Shown: positions 1-8,350 of the stretch, piece after piece
How the letters are laid out: each line of letters starts with the position of its first letter
Numbering within the stretch: position 1 is the first letter of the stretch
From: Streptomyces sp. ISL-100
GTDB lineage: Bacteria; Actinomycetota; Actinomycetes; Streptomycetales; Streptomycetaceae
Length of the DNA stretch: 64,000 bases
Direction: 5' to 3'
Assembly: GCF_018614615.1 (NCBI RefSeq)
Contig: NZ_JAGGOK010000029.1
Span: forward strand, 124,001 to 188,000
The notes under the pieces: model-generated
The model's database searches: none
Told to the model about the DNA's origin: nothing
Seen by the model: the letters and a program-made list of their open reading frames with translations, nothing else
Made by a program: the position numbers and the translations under genes

Positions 1-413
1 TCCGCACCGTGGTGCAGTCCCACGTGGAGGCCGAGGACGTGTTCGGCCGCGAGGTCCTCGGCCTGACTCTGGTCGATCCGCGCTTCTACCACTTGGACAC
101 CGCACTCGCCGTCCTCGACGACGACGAGATCATGTACTACCCGGCGGCCTTCTCCGAAAGCAGCCGGCGGCGGCTCGAGGAGCTTTACCCCGACGCCGTC
201 ATCGCCACCGACCACGACGCCGAGGTCTTCGGCCTCAACGCGGTCTCCGACGGCAGGCACGTGGTGATGGCCGCTCAGGCCACCGAGCTCGCCGACAAGC
301 TGCGCGAGCGCGGCTTCGAGCCGATCGGCGTCGAGCTGTCCGAGCTCCTCAAGTCCGGCGGCAGCGCCAAGTGCTGCACCCTGGAGCTGCGCGACCGTAC
401 GGACGAGCGGTGA
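1..413 (+). CDS. Dimethylarginine dimethylaminohydrolase-like amidinohydrolase, C-terminal part (5' end outside window)
   Basis: The reading frame is open to the left edge, so only about the last 137 codons are present. The motif FYHLDTALAVLD carries the conserved catalytic His, and KCCTLEL near the C-terminus carries the nucleophilic Cys of the DDAH/arginine deiminase/amidinotransferase (pentein) superfamily. Members hydrolyse N-methylated arginines to citrulline or act on related guanidino compounds in the cytoplasm. The gene sits 4 nt upstream of the next gene and is probably co-transcribed with it. Substrate cannot be decided from this fragment; a plain arginine deiminase or glycine amidinotransferase is less likely given the short C-terminal layout. 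Confidence 0.75.
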   Translation, partial: RTVVQSHVEAEDVFGREVLGLTLVDPRFYHLDTALAVLDDDEIMYYPAAFSESSRRRLEELYPDAVIATDHDAEVFGLNAVSDGRHVVMAAQATELADKLRERGFEPIGVELSELLKSGGSAKCCTLELRDRTDER

Positions 414-417
414 GCAC

Positions 418-792
418 GTGCTGATCGACTACGACGGCCGGCGCTTCGGCCCGCTCAGCGACGACCGTGGGGAGGCCGCCCGGGTGGCGGTCTACCAGCA
501 GCGCGGTGACCTGCTGTGGGGCCGCTTCGCCGGCGGAGACGCCCGCCGGGGCACGCTCGTCGGAAGCGTCGAGCCCGACGGATGTCTGAGCTTCGTCTAC
601 GGAGTCGTCCTGACCGACGGCCGGATCGTCTCCGGCCGTTGCACCAGCGTCCCCACCCTTCTCGACGACGGACGGGTCCGGCTCACCGAGACCTGGGAAC
701 GGTACGGCGAACACGCCGCGAGCGGCACGTCGTACCTGGAAGAACTCCTCCCCGACCCGTCCCTTCCCCCGACCGGAGACACCACCGCATGA
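418..792 (+). CDS. Conserved hypothetical protein (family often labelled N-acetylglutamate synthase)
   Basis: This is a 124-residue protein with a GTG start 4 nt after the upstream stop. It is rich in beta-strand-like segments (GRRFGPLSDD, GDLLWGRFAGG, GTLVGSVEPDG, GRIVSGRCTSVP, GRVRLTETWERY). The pattern matches a small cytosolic family that databases often call N-acetylglutamate synthase, although there is no GNAT acetyl-CoA motif, so I do not transfer that function. Its stop codon overlaps the ATG at 789 (ATGA), so the three leftmost genes look like one transcript. Function unknown. Confidence 0.6.
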   Translation: MLIDYDGRRFGPLSDDRGEAARVAVYQQRGDLLWGRFAGGDARRGTLVGSVEPDGCLSFVYGVVLTDGRIVSGRCTSVPTLLDDGRVRLTETWERYGEHAASGTSYLEELLPDPSLPPTGDTTA

Positions 793-2605
793 CCACGACC
801 ACCGCAATGACGACCACTGCCGAGACGGCACCGGCCCCCCTCCCCGGCACTCCGAAGAAGGGCGGCGTGGTCACCTGGGCCTGCGCGCCCGGCTTTCGCC
901 CGCGGTGATCTTTCCGTTCACCCCCGCCGAGCGCATGGGCACCCGCAACATCCTGGAATTCCAGGCCCTGATGTACCGCACGCTCTACTACTTCGGCGCC
1001 GACGGCACCCCCGACGTCAACTACGACCTCAGCATCGGCGAATGGCCCCGCTGGTCGGACGACGGCCTCACGGTCCATGTGAAGGTCAAGCCGTGGAAGT
1101 GGTCCAACCACGAGACCCTCTGCGCCGACAACGTCCTCTTCTGGGTCAACCTGATGGCTGTCAAGGGCGAGCGCTACGGCGAGTACGTGCCGGGGTTCTT
1201 CCCCGACAACCTCACCGACTACGGCAAGTCCGCCGAGGACGAGGTGTACTTCACCTTCGACAAGGTGTACTCCAAGCAGTGGGTGCTCAAAAACCAGCTC
1301 AGCACCATCACCCCGCTCCCCAGGGCCTGGGACCGCACCGCGTCCGGACCGGCCAACGCCTCGGGCGGCCTCGACGACGTCGAAGCCGTGTACGACTACC
1401 TGATGGCGGAGCAGGGCGACATCTGCGACGAGGGCAACGCGCACCGCACTCACTGGGCCGACAGCCCCGTCTGGAGTGTGGTCAGCGGCCCGTGGAAGCT
1501 CAAGAGCTACACCATGGAAGGCATCGTCACCTTCGTACCGAACGAGCACTACTCGGGCCCCAACAAGCCCTACCTGGAAGAGTTCCGGCAGATCCCCACC
1601 ATGTCGGACGAGGAGCAGTACGAGCTGCTGCGTACGGACCCTGACGCGGTCCAGGTCGGCTACCTGCCGCTCAGCTTCGCCGCCGACGGCACCGACGACC
1701 CCACCACGGGCGGCCCGAACCCGCTGGACGAGCACTACGAGCTGGTGCCGCAGACCGCGTACTGCATCCGGTACATGTCGCTCAACTTCAACAACCCGAC
1801 GGTCACCGGCAAGCTCTTCGCCCAGACCTACCTGCGCCAGGCGCTCCAGAGCACCCTCGACCAGGACGGCGCGGTCAAGGACATCTACCAGGGCTACGCC
1901 TACCGCCAGAACGGCCCGGTGCCGCGCTACCCGGACACCGGTGTGGAGTCCCGCCGGCTGAGCGAGGGCGGCTGGCCGCTCCCCTTCGACCCGGACCGCG
2001 CCAAGCGGCTCCTGGCGGAGAACGGCTGGGACACCAGCGTCTTCCCGGCGGTCTGTGTCCGCCCGGGCACGGGACCCGGCGAGGCAGGCGAGGGCATTCC
2101 GGCCGGCCACCGGCTGAGCATCCTGATCCGTTACGTCGAGGGCCGCCCCGCCCTGACACAGCTGATGCGCCGGTACAAGGAGGACGCCGCCAAGGCGGGC
2201 ATCGAGCTCCGCCTGGAGGAGGTGTACGGATCCGTCCTGGTCGCCGAGGACGCCCCGTGCGTCCCGGGCCCGGACTCGCCGTGCCTGTGGGAGATCTGCT
2301 GCTGGAACGGCGGCTGGGTGTACCACCACCCCAGCGGCGAGATCCTCTTCAAGACGAACGCCGGTGGCAACTTCGGGCACTACACGGACGCCCGCGCCGA
2401 CGAACTCATCGAACGCACGGTCGCCACGGACGACCTCCAGGCCCTGTACGACTACCAGGACTACATCGCGGAACAGGTCCCGGTCATCTTCACCCCGAAC
2501 TTCCCGATCCGTCTCTTCGAGGTCTCGAAGAAGCTGGGAGGCTTCGGACCGGTCAACCCCTTTGGCATGATCAGCCCCGAAAACTGGTACTACAAGGAGG
2601 ATTAG
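789..2605 (+). pseudogene. Peptide/nickel-type ABC transporter substrate-binding protein, frameshifted near its start
   Basis: The natural start is the ATG at 789, overlapping the previous stop. That frame gives GTPKKGGVVTWACAPGFRPR and stops at 906-908. The rest of the protein (IFPFTPAERMGTRNILEFQ onward, 566 residues to 2605) is in another frame. Adding one base at about 897-904 joins the two into a normal family-5 extracellular solute-binding protein, so a single base appears lost. There is no lipoprotein or Sec signal peptide before the domain, which is abnormal for this family and suggests an older N-terminal loss. A genuine disruption or a sequencing error cannot be told apart here. No permease or ATPase genes follow. 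Confidence 0.75.
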
Positions 2606-2771
2606 CGAATCCGCGGTTCTCCGCTACGGCCCTGCCTCTCTGGTGTTCGCAGAGCAGGTGGGGCCGCCTTCATGTGCGGTCGGTTCATCCGCTGCCACCG
2701 GCGCGACAGTCCTACGCGCCCTTGCTCAGGCATCGGCTTCGGTGGGGCTGGACAGTGAGATCCATCCGGCG

Positions 2772-2790
2772 TTAACTTAGGCAAGCCTAA
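2772..2790 (+). promoter_or_regulatory. Iron box (DmdR/IdeR-type) upstream of DUF2470 gene
   Basis: TTAACTTAGGCAAGCCTAA matches 15 of 19 positions of the streptomycete iron box TTAGGTTAGGCTAACCTAA and contains the perfect inverted repeat TTAGGC-AA-GCCTAA. It lies 23 bp before the start at 2814, so Fe(II)-bound DmdR-type repressor should block this promoter. Confidence 0.8.
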
Positions 2791-2813
2791 CTTAACCTGG
2801 AGGGGTGGCTCGG

Positions 2814-3545
2814 ATGGATGTTACGGACGCGTGCGCGGCCCAGCCGACCAACGGCGAGCGAGTACGCACGGTGGTGGCCGCCGCGGGATCGCTGATGGTC
2901 GTCACGGACGGACGCTCCTGCGAGTTGGCGGGCCTGCACACCCTGGACGACAGGGGGCGGCTGCTGCTGCGGGTACCGGACGATTGCGCCCTGGCCGCCG
3001 AGGTGGCCCTCGCGCCACGCGGGATTGTGGCCGCAGTGCTGAAGTTCACCGACATCGCACCAACCGCGGTACGCGACCGAGTGCGCGCCCGCGTAACGCT
3101 CACTGGCTGGTTCGCTCCGGTCGATGGGAACTCCCAGGAGCCCGGCGTCGAACTGCGTCTGGACTTTGCGCACGCCGAACTTGAAACAGCGGGAGGGACG
3201 GTGACCGTCGGCCTCGACGAACTCACCCTGGCCCGCGCCGATCCCCTGGCCGTTTATGAGGCCGACATGCTCACCCACCTTGTCGACGGTCACAGCGACG
3301 TCGTGGCCCTGCTCACTCGACTCGTGGACCCGCGGCTCGTGCAGGGAGTGCGGCGCGTACTCCCGGTGTCACTCGACCGGTACGGGATGACGCTGCGGCT
3401 CGAACACACCAACGCGCACCATGACGTGCGGCTGCCCTTCCCGGCTCCGCTGAGCGATGCCGCAGAGGCCGGCGGCCGGATCCAGGCACTGCTCGCGGCC
3501 GCACGCGCGTGCTGCCGTCGGCACGGGGCGCCGAGCCGACCGTGA
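2814..3545 (+). CDS. DUF2470 (HugZ/pyridoxamine-oxidase-like split-barrel) protein, iron-regulated
   Basis: This is a 243-residue protein. The ATG at 2814 is preferred because GGAGG lies 10 nt upstream at 2799-2803; the GTG at 2805 is too close to it. The C-terminal segment ADPLAVYEADMLTHLVDGH is typical of the DUF2470 domain found behind flavin/haem-binding split barrels of the HugZ type, which bind or degrade haem. The N-terminal half (residues 10-110) has the short strands of that barrel. The iron box immediately upstream shows it is switched on by iron starvation. A role in haem-iron recovery or flavin reduction is inferred from family and regulation, not shown. It is monocistronic here. 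Confidence 0.7.
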   Translation: MDVTDACAAQPTNGERVRTVVAAAGSLMVVTDGRSCELAGLHTLDDRGRLLLRVPDDCALAAEVALAPRGIVAAVLKFTDIAPTAVRDRVRARVTLTGWFAPVDGNSQEPGVELRLDFAHAELETAGGTVTVGLDELTLARADPLAVYEADMLTHLVDGHSDVVALLTRLVDPRLVQGVRRVLPVSLDRYGMTLRLEHTNAHHDVRLPFPAPLSDAAEAGGRIQALLAAARACCRRHGAPSRP

Positions 3546-3662
3546 TTACGTCGCGGCCTGGAGGGCCGAAGCGACTGCCGTGATGCGAATGGAGTGGAAG
3601 CGGCCGGGGGGTCTGGCTGTACTGGCAAGCCGGCCCCGGGGGGATTCACTGACGGCCGCCTC

Positions 3663-4316
3663 TCAACTGGCCACCCATCCCGGGTTCGGCACCTGGTCGA
3701 GGTGACTCAACCGGACCGGGAAAGCCGACGCCATACGGCTCCAGCCGTGGCCGCCGAAGTGGACCGAGCACCACGAACCGTCGACGAAGCCGATCTCGTG
3801 GTCACCGCCCGCCACGTCGCTTCGGTCGCGGATCCAGGTCACGTTGCGAAGATCCGTGGCCCACCCGGCCTCGGCCGCACCGAGCCCGCCGGTGATGGAG
3901 CGCGCGTGGGACACGTACGCGAGCTGCAGGCGGCGGTCGGTGACTTGCAACATCACGGCGGTGCTGTTCTTGGTCCGAGGCAGTACGGCGCGGGCCAGGT
4001 GGCCGGCCATGCTGTTCCAGCCGCCGTGGAACGGCTTGCCCGGCTTCTTCGCCTCACGCCAGAAGACTGCTTCGAAGAACGCCTCGAACGGGTTCCAGGT
4101 GATGGCATAAAGTCTCGCGGCCACGTTCACGGGGAGCATCAACCAGCTCCCGAGCGTGCGGCGCTCGGATCGCAGAGCGCGCGGGCGGCGGTAATAGCCG
4201 GGCCGCGGCGCCCTGTCGGCCAGTGAGACCCCGTGCTCACCACGCAGCACCTCGCCCGCCGGTACCAACGCTCTCGCCCGCTCGACCGTCTGCCGGTTCC
4301 GGTCCGTAGTGCTCAC
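3663..4316 (-). CDS. Conserved hypothetical protein, possibly membrane-associated
   Basis: This is a 217-residue protein. The GTG at 4316 is chosen because AGAGGGA lies about 10 nt upstream and the upstream extension is Arg/Pro-rich shadow sequence. A segment around residues 45-80 (LGSWLMLPVNVAARLYAITW and neighbours) is hydrophobic and aromatic and could be one membrane helix or a membrane-facing surface. The rest is soluble, with several Trp residues. I do not recognise the family. It lies downstream of the siderophore formyltransferase on the same strand but behind a strong hairpin, so it probably has its own promoter. Confidence 0.55.
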   Translation of the reverse strand: MSTTDRNRQTVERARALVPAGEVLRGEHGVSLADRAPRPGYYRRPRALRSERRTLGSWLMLPVNVAARLYAITWNPFEAFFEAVFWREAKKPGKPFHGGWNSMAGHLARAVLPRTKNSTAVMLQVTDRRLQLAYVSHARSITGGLGAAEAGWATDLRNVTWIRDRSDVAGGDHEIGFVDGSWCSVHFGGHGWSRMASAFPVRLSHLDQVPNPGWVAS

Positions 4317-4427
4317 CCGAAATCGTCCCTCTCTGTCCTGGCCGCGGCGCCGATCACATCCTTGATCATGCCAGGCTTGGCTCGAGGCTCTCGCTCTCGC
4401 GCTCGATCGACTGCGCCGTCGGCGAAA

Positions 4428-4467
4428 GTCGCCGCCGCGCGGATCGGGCGATCCGCGCGGCGGCGAC
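4428..4467 (-). terminator. 40-bp perfect palindrome, probable terminator of the formyltransferase gene
   Basis: GTCGCCGCCGCGCGGATCG at 4428-4446 is repeated exactly as its reverse complement at 4449-4467 with only two bases between. The 19-bp perfect GC-rich stem lies about 75 bp past the formyltransferase stop and upstream of the next minus-strand gene. It has no T-tract, as usual for streptomycete terminators. Confidence 0.6.
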
Positions 4468-4541
4468 GACCGGTCGGCCCCGGGGCCATGGCGGGGCGCC
4501 GGCAGTGCAGTTGGCCGTGGGAGCCTGCACATTCCTTGAGG

Positions 4542-5489
4542 TCAAGGGCGACTGGTGAGGTATCCGCCCATCGAGGTGAAGTAGTCCGTCGCGGGCATTT
4601 CCTCGCCGTCCTCCGTGCGCACGCGCTTGATCGCCAGGCCGTGGTTGCGGCCGGTGCGGGCGTCGGCTCCGGCGACGATCACCACTCCGTCGCCCTCGCG
4701 GTAGAAGATGCGGCCAGGGGTGCCGCCGTAGCGGCCTTCGGACACGACCGCCGCCACGATTTCGAGGCGCTTGCCCTTGTGGTGGGTGAACGCGCTGGGA
4801 TACGGGGCCGACTGGGCGCGCACGAGGCGTTCGAGGTCCTCGGCCGGCCAGTTCCAGTCCATGCGGATGTCCTCGGCGGACCGCTTGTGGAAGAAGCTTG
4901 CCTGCGACCGGTCCTGCTTGGTGAATTCGGTCTCGCCGGCAGCGATGCGGCCGAGCGCGCCGACCGTGACCGGGGCAATGAGGTCGACGGTCTTGTGGAA
5001 CAGATCTGTGGCCGTGTCAGTCGGTTCGACCGACACCGCGCGCTGCACCACGATGTCGCCGGCGTCGAGCTCGCCGTCCATCATGTGCGCGGTGACGCCC
5101 ACTTCGCGCTCGCCGTTGATCAGGGCCCAGATCAGGGGGGAGAAGCCCGCGTACTTGGGCAGCAGCGAGTCGTGGACGTTCAGCGTGCCGTGGCGGGGGA
5201 GGTCGAAGATGCGCGGCGGAATCCACGTCCGCCAGTTGTTCGCCACGATGATGTCCGGGGCGGCCTCCTTGAGGGCCAGGAACAGCTCCTCGTCGTCCGG
5301 CCGGTTGCGGATCAGTACGGGCACACCGTGTTCCTCGGCGAGGTCGGCGACCGAGTCGCTCCAGATCTTCTCGTACGCGTGCTCGCTCTTGGGGTGGGTC
5401 ACGACCATCACCACGTCGTGCTCGGAATCCAGGAGAGCTTGCAGGGTGCGGTGCCCCCAGGTCTGATAACCGAACATGACGACCCGCAT
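4542..5489 (-). CDS. N5-hydroxyornithine N10-formyltetrahydrofolate formyltransferase (coelichelin CchA-like)
   Basis: This 315-residue protein belongs to the methionyl-tRNA formyltransferase fold. The N-terminal formyltransferase domain (about residues 1-180) has the catalytic Asn-His pair in LNVHDSLLPKYAGFSPL and the Asp in HMMDGELDAGDIV. A C-terminal OB-like domain follows. The ATG at 5489 is chosen because GAGGAGG lies 7 nt upstream. It should transfer a formyl group from N10-formyl-THF to N5-hydroxy-L-ornithine, giving the hydroxamate building block for the NRPS. It is divergent from the ornithine hydroxylase across a region holding two iron boxes, which fits a siderophore role rather than initiator-tRNA formylation. 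Confidence 0.88.
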   Translation of the reverse strand: MRVVMFGYQTWGHRTLQALLDSEHDVVMVVTHPKSEHAYEKIWSDSVADLAEEHGVPVLIRNRPDDEELFLALKEAAPDIIVANNWRTWIPPRIFDLPRHGTLNVHDSLLPKYAGFSPLIWALINGEREVGVTAHMMDGELDAGDIVVQRAVSVEPTDTATDLFHKTVDLIAPVTVGALGRIAAGETEFTKQDRSQASFFHKRSAEDIRMDWNWPAEDLERLVRAQSAPYPSAFTHHKGKRLEIVAAVVSEGRYGGTPGRIFYREGDGVVIVAGADARTGRNHGLAIKRVRTEDGEEMPATDYFTSMGGYLTSRP

Positions 5490-5526
5490 GGGGTTCCTCC
5501 TCAGAGCAGTAATGGACGAACGCAAG

Positions 5527-5545
5527 TAAAGCAAGCCTTACCTAA
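5527..5545 (-). promoter_or_regulatory. Iron box for the formyltransferase gene
   Basis: On the minus strand the site reads TTAGGTAAGGCTTGCTTTA. It lies about 38 bp upstream of the formyltransferase start and is predicted to bind the Fe-dependent DmdR-type repressor. Confidence 0.75.
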
Positions 5546-5630
5546 GGATGCAACGGCGCATGATTTTGGGCTGTGTTTGCCTCCATGACCCGCCACTTGT
5601 CCGATTTGCCCCGTCGACATGTTCGCCAGA

Positions 5631-5649
5631 TCAGGTTAGCTTTACCTAA
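5631..5649 (+). promoter_or_regulatory. Iron box for the hydroxylase-binding protein-NRPS operon
   Basis: TCAGGTTAGCTTTACCTAA matches 15 of 19 consensus positions and lies about 88 bp before the ornithine hydroxylase start. No further iron box is seen before the lipoprotein, NRPS or mbtH genes, so this site probably controls the whole biosynthetic transcript. Confidence 0.78.
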
Positions 5650-5736
5650 GTTCCGCTCGGCCCGCTGCTCAGTCGGCGTGCCCTGTTTCGTTTACCCAAC
5701 GCCTGACAAGCGGCTGCCCCGCACGATGGGAGTGAC

Positions 5737-7089
5737 ATGTCACAGGCTCTTCCTGACGACGCACCACCGATCCACGACCTCATAGGAATCGGCTTCGGGC
5801 CGTCCAATGTGGCCATGGCGATAGCGCTCAGCGAGCACAACGCACGCGTCGGCAGGCAGGAGGCGGTCACTGCTCACTTCTTCGAGCGTCAACCGGCCTT
5901 CGGCTGGCACCGCGGCATGCTCATCGACGACGCGACCATGCAGGTCTCCTTCCTCAAGGACCTGGTGACGCTGCGAAACCCGTCGAGTGAGTACAGCTTC
6001 CTGTGCTACCTCCAGAGCAAGGGGCGGCTGGTCGACTTCGTCAACGGCAAGAGCCTCTTCCCGCTGCGGGTGGAGTTCCACGAGTACTTCGAGTGGGCCG
6101 CGGCCCAGGTCGACGACATGGTGTCGTACGGGCACGAGGTCGTCGCGGTGCGGCCCGTCGTACGCGACGGAGTGGTGGAGTACGTCGATGTGACGGCCCG
6201 TTCGGGGTCGGAGGTGGTGGTCCACCGGGCCCGTAACCTCGTGATCGGCACGGGTCTGCGGCCGCAGATGCCCGAGGGCGTCGACCGTACGGACCGGATC
6301 TGGCACAACTCCGACCTGCTGGCGCGGGTGGACGGTCTGGACGACGCCAAGCCGTCCCGCTTCATCGTGGTCGGAGCCGGCCAGAGCGCCGCCGAGAACG
6401 TGGCCTTCCTGCACCGCCGCTTCCCCGAGGCCGAGGTGTGCGCCGTCTTCGCCCGTTACGGTTACAGCCCGGCGGACGACAGCAGCTTCGCGAACCGCAT
6501 CTTCGACCCGGCAGCCGTCGACGATTACTTCACGGCCCCCGACGAGATCAAGCGCAAGCTGATGAACTACCACGGCAACACCAACTACGCCGTGGTGGAC
6601 ATCGACCTGATCGACGACCTGTACCGCCAGGCGTACCAGGAGAAGGTTCTGGGCACCGAGCGTCTGCGGTTCCTCAACGTGTCCCGGATCACGGACGTCG
6701 TCGAGACCCCGGACAAGGTCCGCACGACGGTCGAGTCGCTGGTCACCGGAGAGAAGACTCCGCTGGACGCCGATGTGGTGGTCTACGCCACCGGCTACCG
6801 GTCCGCCGACGCCCTCGGGCTCCTCGGCGAGATCGGCGAGCAGTGCCACCGTGACGACGAGGGACGTGTCCGCGTCGAGCGTGACTACCGCGTCGCCACC
6901 GACCCCGAACTGCGGTGCGGTATCTACCTGCAGGGCGGCACCGAGCACACGCACGGCATCACGTCGTCCCTGCTGTCGAACACCGCGATCCGGGTCGGCG
7001 AGATCCTTGAGTCGATCGTGGACCGGAGCCAGGAGCCCACCGCCGGCCCGCTCCGCAACGCCGCCGACGAGATCAGCACGCCCCTCTAG
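5737..7089 (+). CDS. L-ornithine N5-monooxygenase (SidA/PvdA/CchB family)
   Basis: This 450-residue flavoprotein hydroxylates the side-chain amine of L-ornithine using FAD, NADPH and O2, the first committed step to the hydroxamates. The FAD motif GIGFGPSN is at residues 17-24, the NADPH motif VVGAGQSAAEN at about 210-220, and the ATGY motif at about 350. The C-terminal QGGTEHTHGITSSLLSN segment is typical of the family. ATG at 5737 has a GGGAG upstream. It is read away from the formyltransferase and towards the siderophore-binding lipoprotein and NRPS. It lacks a signal peptide, so it is cytoplasmic. Lysine as substrate is possible in principle, but the ornithine biosynthesis genes in the locus argue for ornithine. 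Confidence 0.93.
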   Translation: MSQALPDDAPPIHDLIGIGFGPSNVAMAIALSEHNARVGRQEAVTAHFFERQPAFGWHRGMLIDDATMQVSFLKDLVTLRNPSSEYSFLCYLQSKGRLVDFVNGKSLFPLRVEFHEYFEWAAAQVDDMVSYGHEVVAVRPVVRDGVVEYVDVTARSGSEVVVHRARNLVIGTGLRPQMPEGVDRTDRIWHNSDLLARVDGLDDAKPSRFIVVGAGQSAAENVAFLHRRFPEAEVCAVFARYGYSPADDSSFANRIFDPAAVDDYFTAPDEIKRKLMNYHGNTNYAVVDIDLIDDLYRQAYQEKVLGTERLRFLNVSRITDVVETPDKVRTTVESLVTGEKTPLDADVVVYATGYRSADALGLLGEIGEQCHRDDEGRVRVERDYRVATDPELRCGIYLQGGTEHTHGITSSLLSNTAIRVGEILESIVDRSQEPTAGPLRNAADEISTPL

Positions 7090-7199
7090 AGACACCGTCT
7101 CTTCCGAACTCCCCCACAAACGCGCCTTGCCCGGTGGCCGTCTCCCGCCGGTGGGCGTGGCACTCGCACCGTGAATAAGACCCCGTGAAAGGAAGCACC

Positions 7200-8237
7200 G
7201 TGTCCACTGGTACACGCCCCGCGCTGACGAGGATCGTCAGAAACGTCCCCCGCGTGGCAGTCGCCGCTGTCGCCGCGTTCGCCCTGACCGCCTGTGGGGG
7301 CGGGGCCGACAAGCCGGAGTCCAAGTCGTCCGGGGAGACGGGCGCGAAGTCCGCTGCTTTCCCGGTCACGGTGGAGCACAAGTACGGCAGTACGTCGATC
7401 GAGACGGAGCCGAAGAAGGTCGTCACCCTCGGTCTGTCGGACCAGGACGCCGTCCTGGCGCTCGGTGTGAAGCCGGTTGGTTCGGTGGACTGGTTCAAGG
7501 AGAAGCCGTACGGCAAGTGGCCGTGGGCCAAGGAGCTGTGGGGTTCCACGAAGCCGCAGATCGTGGGTGAGCGCGACGAGTACAACATGGAGAAGATCGC
7601 GGCCCTCAAGCCGGACCTGATCGTCGCTCAGTACTCGGGCATGAAGAAGGAGCAGTACGAAACGCTCTCCAAGATCGCCAAGGTGGTCGCCCAGCCCAAG
7701 GGCCACGAGGACTACCAGGCGCCGTGGCAGGTCATGACCAAGCAGATCGGCAAGGCGCTCGGCAAGGACGCCGAGACCGAGAAGCTGATCGCCGGCATCG
7801 ACACGCGCTTCAAGGCCGTCCGCGACAAGCACCCCGAGTGGAAGGGCAAGACGGTCACTGTCGGCGAGCCCTACGAGCCGGGCAAGTTCTCCGCGTTCTC
7901 GCCCAAGGACCCGAAGGTCATCTTCCTGAGCGAGATGGGCTTCACCACCTCCGAGGCGTACCGCAAGGCGCTGGGCAAGGAGAACATCGCGGACCTCAGC
8001 TCGGAGCGCCTCGACGTCATGGAGGCCGACCGCACGGTGTGGCTGGGCACCCCTGAGACGGAGAAGGCCATGAAGGCCGACCCGCTCTACAAGAAGACCA
8101 AGGTCCACCAGGAGAAGCGGGACCTGTTCCTGCCGTACGACAGCCCGGACATCGGTGCCGCGCTGTCCTTCAACACCGTGCTGAGCATCCCGTACGCCGT
8201 CGACCAGGTCGTGCCGATGCTCGAGGCCATCAAGTAG
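7200..8237 (+). CDS. Iron-siderophore ABC transporter substrate-binding lipoprotein (CchF/FhuD-like)
   Basis: This is a 345-residue precursor. The GTG at 7200 is preferred because GAAAGGAAG lies just upstream. A basic N-terminus and hydrophobic stretch end in the lipobox LTACGGG, so the mature protein is anchored outside the membrane by a lipidated Cys. It has the class III periplasmic-binding fold, with two lobes joined by a helix; KKVVTLGLSDQDAVLALGVK and MEKIAALKPDLIVA are diagnostic segments. It should bind the ferric form of the peptide made by the next gene and pass it to the FecCD-type permeases at 28.3 kb. Being inside the biosynthetic operon, it is co-regulated by the box at 5631. 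Confidence 0.88.
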   Translation: MSTGTRPALTRIVRNVPRVAVAAVAAFALTACGGGADKPESKSSGETGAKSAAFPVTVEHKYGSTSIETEPKKVVTLGLSDQDAVLALGVKPVGSVDWFKEKPYGKWPWAKELWGSTKPQIVGERDEYNMEKIAALKPDLIVAQYSGMKKEQYETLSKIAKVVAQPKGHEDYQAPWQVMTKQIGKALGKDAETEKLIAGIDTRFKAVRDKHPEWKGKTVTVGEPYEPGKFSAFSPKDPKVIFLSEMGFTTSEAYRKALGKENIADLSSERLDVMEADRTVWLGTPETEKAMKADPLYKKTKVHQEKRDLFLPYDSPDIGAALSFNTVLSIPYAVDQVVPMLEAIK

Positions 8238-8250
8238 GACCAATAGTCGC

Positions 8251-8282
8251 GCCTGTCCGGTAGTCGTCCCTACCGGGCAGGC
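8251..8282 (+). terminator. Hairpin between lipoprotein and NRPS genes
   Basis: GCCTGTCCGGTAG (8251-8263) pairs with CTACCGGGCAGGC (8270-8282) with one mismatch and a 6-nt loop. There is no T-tract. It may lower read-through or stabilise the upstream mRNA 3' end rather than fully separate the two genes. Confidence 0.5.
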
Positions 8283-8350
8283 GTGGCGCGCGCGCACGCG
8301 ATCCCGTAACGACTCTTCATGACGCACAACCAGGGAAAGGCCCTTCGACG

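Noticed and set aside
418..792. N-acetylglutamate synthase supplying the ornithine pathway
   Set aside because: The family label is common but there is no GNAT acetyl-CoA motif, and the gene is 33 kb from argCJBD without an iron box; the GNAT protein at 33.6 kb is a better candidate.
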